Shown: piece after piece, positions 57,723 to 64,000 of the stretch
Layout of the letters: the number at the start of each line of letters is the position of its first letter
Position numbering within the stretch: position 1 is the stretch's first letter
Assembly: GCF_022539315.1 (NCBI RefSeq)
Contig: NC_066316.1
Location: 102,480,179-102,544,178 of the forward strand
Reading direction: 5' to 3'
DNA from: Serinus canaria
Lineage: Eukaryota; Chordata; Aves; Passeriformes; Fringillidae
Length of the DNA: 64,000 nt
The notes under the pieces: generated by a model
Told to the model about the DNA's origin: nothing
The model's database searches: none
The model's input: the letters and a program-made list of their open reading frames with translations, nothing else
Program-made: the position numbers and the translations under genes

Positions 57723-59377
57723 ATATTCCCTTCCAGAAACACTTCTGTTTTATATGCCACTTTGGTATAGGCCTTCTATGGGCTCAACCTCCCTCTGGTG
57801 GCTCTTGTCTATCTTCTTTTACTGTAGACAGAACTCAGGAAAACTGTGATCCTAAAGCACACATACCATAAGTACTCCATGTTATATTTCTAAAATGAGG
57901 AGGAATTAATACAGACTTATATTTCCCAGTTTGTTTTGCTCAAAAAAACCCCAAAGATATTGTGAAAACTAGCCTGAGAGACTCACAAACAATATTGCAA
58001 TAGAACATGTCAAATATGATTACTTATGTTAATTAAAAATACTCAGATTTAGTTAATTTAATGAAGTGTGGTTATCTCCAGTTTTGGCAAAATAATCCTG
58101 TCGTTCAGCCAATTTTATTGAGAAAAATTAAAGCAAGGTATATGGAAAATGCTAACAATACTTAGAGGTGTTAAACATGCTCCAAAACCAGGTATCTTAA
58201 CATTCTGCTTAACAAAAATAAGTATGAAATAAAAAGTAAACAAAAGAAAAAATAAACTGTCATTTTTAGATTATGCTGGGGAATTAAAAAAACAACTACT
58301 TTTGTTGGGCATGGAATGAAACAGTTTTCATCCTGGCACAGTGACAGACAAAGTTATGACAAACTTAACATCATTTTTTTGTTTTCACAGCACATTTTGT
58401 AAAACAATTTACTTGCCTTGGTTTGATGTTCACTTTGAGTTTTTTGAAGAGGTTAGAGGTCTGTGAAAATAATATAAGTAAATTCCTCTTCTTGGATATT
58501 TTTCAATCTGAAAATGGGATGTTTCTTTGATTAAAAGAAAAATTAAATGATGATTCTTTAACATTTACTTTTGAACACTTTAGTTGGATACAATTGAATA
58601 ATCATTCAGATCTTGAATTTTAGACTAATTGAAAAATGACTTAAGAAGTCATTTCAATACAAAGAAATGAAAAATGTAAAAATTTCCTTTCAAAGAGTGT
58701 ACTTTCTTCATACTGCTTAGAATTTTCAACACAAAATTGCAAAAAACAATTTGTTGTCCAACCACTTGCACTTTGTCAGGATTTATTTATTTGTTTACTG
58801 TTTTGTTGTTTGTTTGTTTTAAAACTCTTGGGCAAGCAGCTGTTATCTGCACTAATTATAATGTCCCATTGTACAATAATTAGCTCAATTTTTTAACTCT
58901 ACACACTCTGAACATGAACCTCATATTAAAGAACCCAGAGCTAAAAAAAAAAAAAAATTAGTATCAGGGATTATACTGTTTCATCACACAGAATCATAAA
59001 CTAGATGAATAAACTTTATTTGAGTCAATATCCAAAATTATTTAAGCTGTTCCATGGTACGCATCAAATTTTTTAGGTGATTGCACATTCCAAAACCACT
59101 TAATTTACAGTGAAGGAAGGCTGGACTCTACTTTTTATCTTTACCAAGCTTTCAAGCAGAAACAAATACCCAGCCCTCCTAAAACCTAAAACAGAAGCAA
59201 TCAAGTACCAAAGAAAAGATGAGAACTTCTCCATTCCAAAACAAAGCTGCTATTGGCAGCTACATTCCAGAACATCCTGTTTTGATTTTTCTATTTAATC
59301 TATTCTTCATCTCAACTGTTTTTCAAACACTTTCAGTAAAGACATTTAAACAATTGTGGAAATGTTTTCTGTTAATC

Positions 59378-59396
59378 AAAAAAAAAAAAAAAAAAA
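59378..59396 (+). repeat. A19 homopolymer
   Basis: A pure A run followed by CCAAGAAAACCAAC. There is no adjacent gene-like or SINE-like body to suggest a retrotransposed tail. Confidence 0.95.
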
Positions 59397-59994
59397 CCAA
59401 GAAAACCAACAAAGAGGACAGTTCAGCCAGAGAAACCACCCTTTAGGATGGTTCAGAGTGTTCTGAACCCAGTGCCACTGAGGTCTCACCCTCACACAGG
59501 TGTACAAGGACTGTGTGGTTGCAGAAATGATGTCCTGCATTGTGCTTGAGCCATCAGGGATTTCCCTGCTCCCAGACTTTAGGCATCCTTTACATAGGCA
59601 AGACCTGATCCTGCAAACACACATGTTAATGGGTAGTTCTGATAGACACAAAGTCACTGTGGCTCAAAGCTGTTCAAATGCATGGTCAGAGGCATGGAAG
59701 TGTAACACAGAATTAAACATAACCTCGCTTTTTATTTTCCATCCAACTCTTTTTTCCCCGAGCTACACATTGTAGCAAATACTTGCTTACTTCTGCATTT
59801 CCCAAGACTTTTTCTCCCTTACTATTGTTTGGTAATGACACTGTTCTATGGTAATGATAAAAACTATTTTGAATGCAGCATATATTAAGGCTGTTGTTGG
59901 TTGAAAATTACTTCAAGATATATATAAATTGCTTTTAGTTTTGTTTTACCTCCTTTTGCACTCTATATTCTATTAGAAAAACATTTGGCCTGCC

Positions 59995-60012
59995 TTTTTT
60001 TTTTTTTTTTTT
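59995..60012 (+). repeat. T18 homopolymer
   Basis: A pure T run followed by GAATAAAACAACCCC. The sequence to the right was examined as a possible minus-strand retrocopy and showed no recognisable coding match. Confidence 0.95.
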
Positions 60013-63000
60013 GAATAAAACAACCCCATTCTTTTCCAATCTGGCAAATAAAGCTTAATAAAATTATATTCTTTGATCTCTACCTAACAAAGAACTGTAT
60101 ATTGTTAAATGAAGTGGAACTGCAGCTACACAGTTTGCTGTGGACACATACTCCTGGAATCAATTATCTATAGATTTTAGAGGAGCACAGGATTTACAGA
60201 CTTCTCAAATGGGAACTGATGGTGAGCTGAAGGAAAAACAGAGATGTTTCATAGTGGTGCAATGACAAGAAAGAGATCAGTAAAACACTATGATGGAAAA
60301 TTTTAAAGGAAATAATATTCCCAGATTAATACATAACATTTCATTGGGCACTGCTGGAGGAAAAAATTTAATTATTTGCAGAGATAAATATGTAAATATT
60401 TTAAAATGGTTTCTGTGAGAATTACTCAATAGTATGGAAATTTAATTGCAGTTTTAGTTCCTAAGTACTAAGTAACTTTTACATATCACATATTGTTAAT
60501 AAATGATATAATGTCCATTCACCTCACAGCAAAGGTGCCAGCACAGCTGCTGCCAGATCCATGTCTATGCTTTGTGGGATATTCAAAATGCACTGAGTAC
60601 CATGGTGAAGGAAATGCTTGGATGTTTTCTAGTTTGCCATCAGCAAACAGCTCTGAGCAAAAGGTTTGTAAATGGAGGTCCAGCTGTGTAACCATCTAAT
60701 GCCAGATACATTCATATCCACATCCAGGAACTGTTATCTGAGCCTGGAAAATTGGACATAGAACTGCACAGGCTTCCTTTGCATTCAGTTCAGAAAGACA
60801 GAGTCTCCAAAGGGAGATTCTTTCTCCCCAGTGATTCTATAAACAGCACAGAAGGTTGACTCAGATGCTGACACTAATGCTGTGGATACCTACAGCATAC
60901 CAGTGTCACAGGTGCCTCTGTGGGTGATTCAAGCCAGCTGAACAGTTCAATTCAGCTCCAAATCAACAGCACTAATTGTAGCTGCATGCTGAATCTGCAC
61001 CTGCTTCACTTGGGGTTGGTATAGGTGTCAGGCAAAAAGAGTTCACAACTTACCTGAAAGCCCTCCCAGGTGCATCCCTGGGATATATGGAGAAAGCATT
61101 GTAGCAAGTCCTAGAGCTTTGATAAACATAACATATGTGAATCATATGCTTTAGGAAAACCCAAACCCAAACAACAGTAAAGGTCTATTTGCCTTTCAGC
61201 TTTACCTCTAGTTTGTTATTTTAGATAAACTGCCTGTGGATTTTGGCTTAAAGCAGTGTTGCTCTTTGGTAAGACATCCAGATTGATTGATGGAGACAAA
61301 GCAAGACTTGAAATAAGCTGTGAAGGTCTGTATAACTGTACAAGGTAAAATCAGGAGCTGATATGAAGAAAGAGCACCACTGGTCATAGAGTTTAGTGTG
61401 GAGAAAAGTAAAACAAATAAAAGATTTATCAGGGAAAAGAGAACAGATATGGATTTAGGACAATGAGTCAGGAGGATGTTTCTAGCTGTCTCAATTTGAA
61501 GGTTCTATAGGGAAGTCAAGAAGTTTTTGTCTACTTATCCTTTTCTTATACTCCTTTTTGCTAACTGTAATCTTTACTTTTTTAGATAGAAAAATGAAGG
61601 TGAAGACCATTTCTATCAATGGATTTGCTGTTCACAGCACTCTGAATTAAAAATGTGGATTCTGTCTGATACCTGCTGTCCTACATTATTTTGAGTTTTA
61701 CATTTTCTCTTTTCACGTAAATATTTCAGATTACTGTTGGTCATATAGTTAAATTTGGCAAAACTAAACGAGTATCATGGGGCAGGACAAATAGAAAATA
61801 CTAAGTACTTCATTCTAGGTGTGATTGTTTTCTTCCTGCAATGCATGCCTCTTGGAACTGGGAGTGTCTAGTTCCAGTTGTCACCTTTTCCATATCACCC
61901 TGAAATCCAAGAAATAGGAGTCCTGAAGTCATGAATTATTTATCTTATAGATAATGGAACTGCAGCTCTGGCAAGTGCCCTGACCATGACACCATCCTGC
62001 CATCCTAGGAAATAATCATATCCACTTCTCCACTGGAGTGTGGGCTGCTGCAAAAATTGGGTGTTACTGTGAAGAACATGAAAAGCCCAGCTCTGTCTGT
62101 GGTTGTCCACCAATGAAGAAACTTTTGAGGGTCTAAGTGCAACTAAAATGAAAGACTTGTAATTCTTTCAACTGATACAGATGAATTAATGAATTCAGGT
62201 GACTACAAGGCCAAGCAGCTCTAGGAGCTAATTTGTTCTCTGGGTTTGAATAGAGTTCAGGATTCCACCTGGGCACCACTCCTGAGGAAGCAGAAGCAGC
62301 AATTATCAGGAGTGGAAAAATCAGAATGATGTTAAAGCCATGGCTCCTGTTTACAGCCCGAGCACAGCTGCACTCAACATTTGTCAGTGAAAAAGAGGCC
62401 TCCAGCTGTCTTGTTGACAGGTACTAACCTTGCATTGCTCTGCCACAATAATGGATTGTACTTATGATCAAAAATAAAGTATTCTGTTATACCCCTGTAA
62501 CCACACACTCTTTCTGCCCTGTACTCAACAGCATTTACATACACAGTCAGTTAATCAGTGTTTGTGCAACTGTGCAAACAATAACACTAGATAGCACTGT
62601 TTCTTTTAAGATCTTCTCTACAGATCTCTGGTTGAAACATAATCCTGACCTAACCATGCCCTCCTCTTCTAGAAATGGGATGGTATTTGAAAATATGATG
62701 GTACTATGAAAGCCTGTGGAGATGAGAATGGGGGCATTTGAGCTGAAGTGTTTGATCTTTGCACTCAGAGTTAAGCATCATTTAGACAGCAAAGTGGCTT
62801 AATTTTAAGAAGGGCAGACTGACTGCAAATGTGCTGGGTAATTAACATCCCAACAGTCCATTTAAGTAACTTAATAATGTTATCCCTGATTTATTGAGTA
62901 GGCCTCTGGCTTGCAAATCAATAGCACAGCCAGAAGGAGATCCCAGAGCATGTAACTCCCCCTCCAGTGCTTCTCTTCATTATGCAGTGAGTCAAGTTTA

Positions 63001-64000
63001 AACCTCTACAGATATTTTGTGGATAAAATGGGTAACCTCCCGCTGCAGGTGGGGTCAAAACACAGGCATGCCCTCGCCAGGGACTTCCTAAGTAATATCA
63101 GATCTGCCCACACCCTCATTCCCTGAGCAACTTCCCAGGTTTTGACTGTCTCACAGAGAGTAAAATCCAGCCTCAACCCAGTAGTGGCAGTAACATGAGC
63201 TCCCCCCAGGGCCAAAATTTTTGATCACACACTCAGAAATATCTATGTGAACAATCCCCCTTTTAATGTTATTTCTGTATAAATTATGCACTACTCCTTT
63301 CCAGCCAACATTTTTTTTATCAGCAAAAGTTATTTGGTAAGGTTTTTGTTTTCATACTGAGTTTTGATTAAGGAGGAGGAAAAAAAAGAGCTTCATTTTC
63401 ACAGTATCTCTCAGCAGAGCAAGCACTCCTGTTTCTACTGTGGGATTTTGTTTTTCTCTACAGTATGTCTTGACAAATAGCCCTCTCTGATTACTGTGCT
63501 TGCACAAGATTTCGTTATGGTTTTGATAACATGCCACAATCCTTAAGTTTCTGCTTGATATAAAGAGTCTGTCCCTGAACAGTAATCATGAGAGAGTAGG
63601 GAATATGGAGTGTTAGAGTTTCCATATTTTATGAGCTGCCAAAATAAATGATTTAGGGCAGAGAAGCCTGTATTAGTAGCAGATCTCCAGCTTCACTAAG
63701 GCAAGATACAGTGCTGACGAGTGGGCCAGTTTGTGGGAACTTATTTTTAGTTCCATTGTTATGACTTCAGTCTTCAGAGCCCAGATTCCCAGGTGGTATG
63801 AGTTGATCTGGTTGCATTGTCTTCTGTGCAACTGTGAGTTCTATGCTCATTTGTGATTCTCTCCATAGCCCATGTCTGTCTAAGCATCTGGTGCTGATGA
63901 GACAAGTCTCTTCCGGACATATCCAAAATTTTCATTTTTCCACTGCCCAACATGAGCAGTGTTTTGATTATTTGTAGTGCTTCTTGGGGTCTTTCTGATC

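Larger units (their letters stand above)
57723..64000. other. Gene-free AT-rich stretch to the window end
   Basis: No supported gene. It contains A13 at about 58944-58956, A19 at 59378-59396 and T18 at 59995-60012. A compact motif-rich segment at 58829-58935 is described among the findings. Open frames are short and unrecognised. No terminal exon of a neighbouring gene was recognised near 64000. Confidence 0.45.

Noticed and set aside
57566..57760. Lys/Arg-rich minus-strand open frame
   Set aside because: It is the translation of the polypurine strand of the simple tract at 57642-57722.
58985..59005. CACAGAATCATAAACT as a possible CR1 3' end
   Set aside because: Only one octamer is intact and the following bases do not match the CR1 tail.
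1..64000. CRISPR array, operon, phage or other prokaryotic system
   Set aside because: No regularly spaced direct repeats, no dense codirectional genes and no ribosome-binding-site pattern. The spliced gene, CpG island and CR1 elements show vertebrate DNA.

Overview
The window looks like avian nuclear DNA. It is mostly AT-rich and gene-poor. The only interspersed repeats I can name are a few decayed CR1 LINE fragments, identified by the CR1 3'-end octamer (ATTCTRTG) and by CR1 ORF2 remnants. There are no bacterial operons, CRISPR arrays, rRNA or tRNA genes that I can see, and no intact virus-like or transposon gene.

The only convincing protein-coding gene lies at the left edge, on the minus strand. 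It consists of two spliced coding exons (2295-2164 and 2057-1890) of a cytosolic 5'-nucleotidase of the cN-I family (NT5C1A/NT5C1B), inside a strong CpG island (about 1490-2680). A 106-bp phase-0 GT-AG intron separates the exons. The rest of the gene, including the catalytic part, lies beyond position 1. The two exons alone do not settle the paralog. I favour NT5C1B because the gene heads into a long AT-rich desert, as mammalian NT5C1B does towards OSR1, while bird NT5C1A would be expected in a gene-dense region.

From about 2.7 kb to 64 kb there is no supported gene. This desert holds (i) a mosaic of three same-strand CR1 fragments at 40525-42190 and a CR1 3' end at 50684-50822; (ii) two approximately 90-bp segments 12.7 kb apart (25737 and 38438) that match each other in direct orientation, an unclassified dispersed repeat; (iii) small tandem duplications (37 bp x2 at 6410, exact 32 bp x2 at 34052, an 11-bp GGATCC-centred minisatellite at 18905); (iv) simple repeats and homopolymer tracts; and (v) several motif-dense stretches that resemble conserved distal enhancers, although this cannot be tested from one sequence.

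I found no convincing undescribed gene system. The open questions most worth checking are the identity and 5' end of the nucleotidase gene, the unclassified dispersed repeat pair, and whether the desert carries enhancers for the neighbouring developmental gene.
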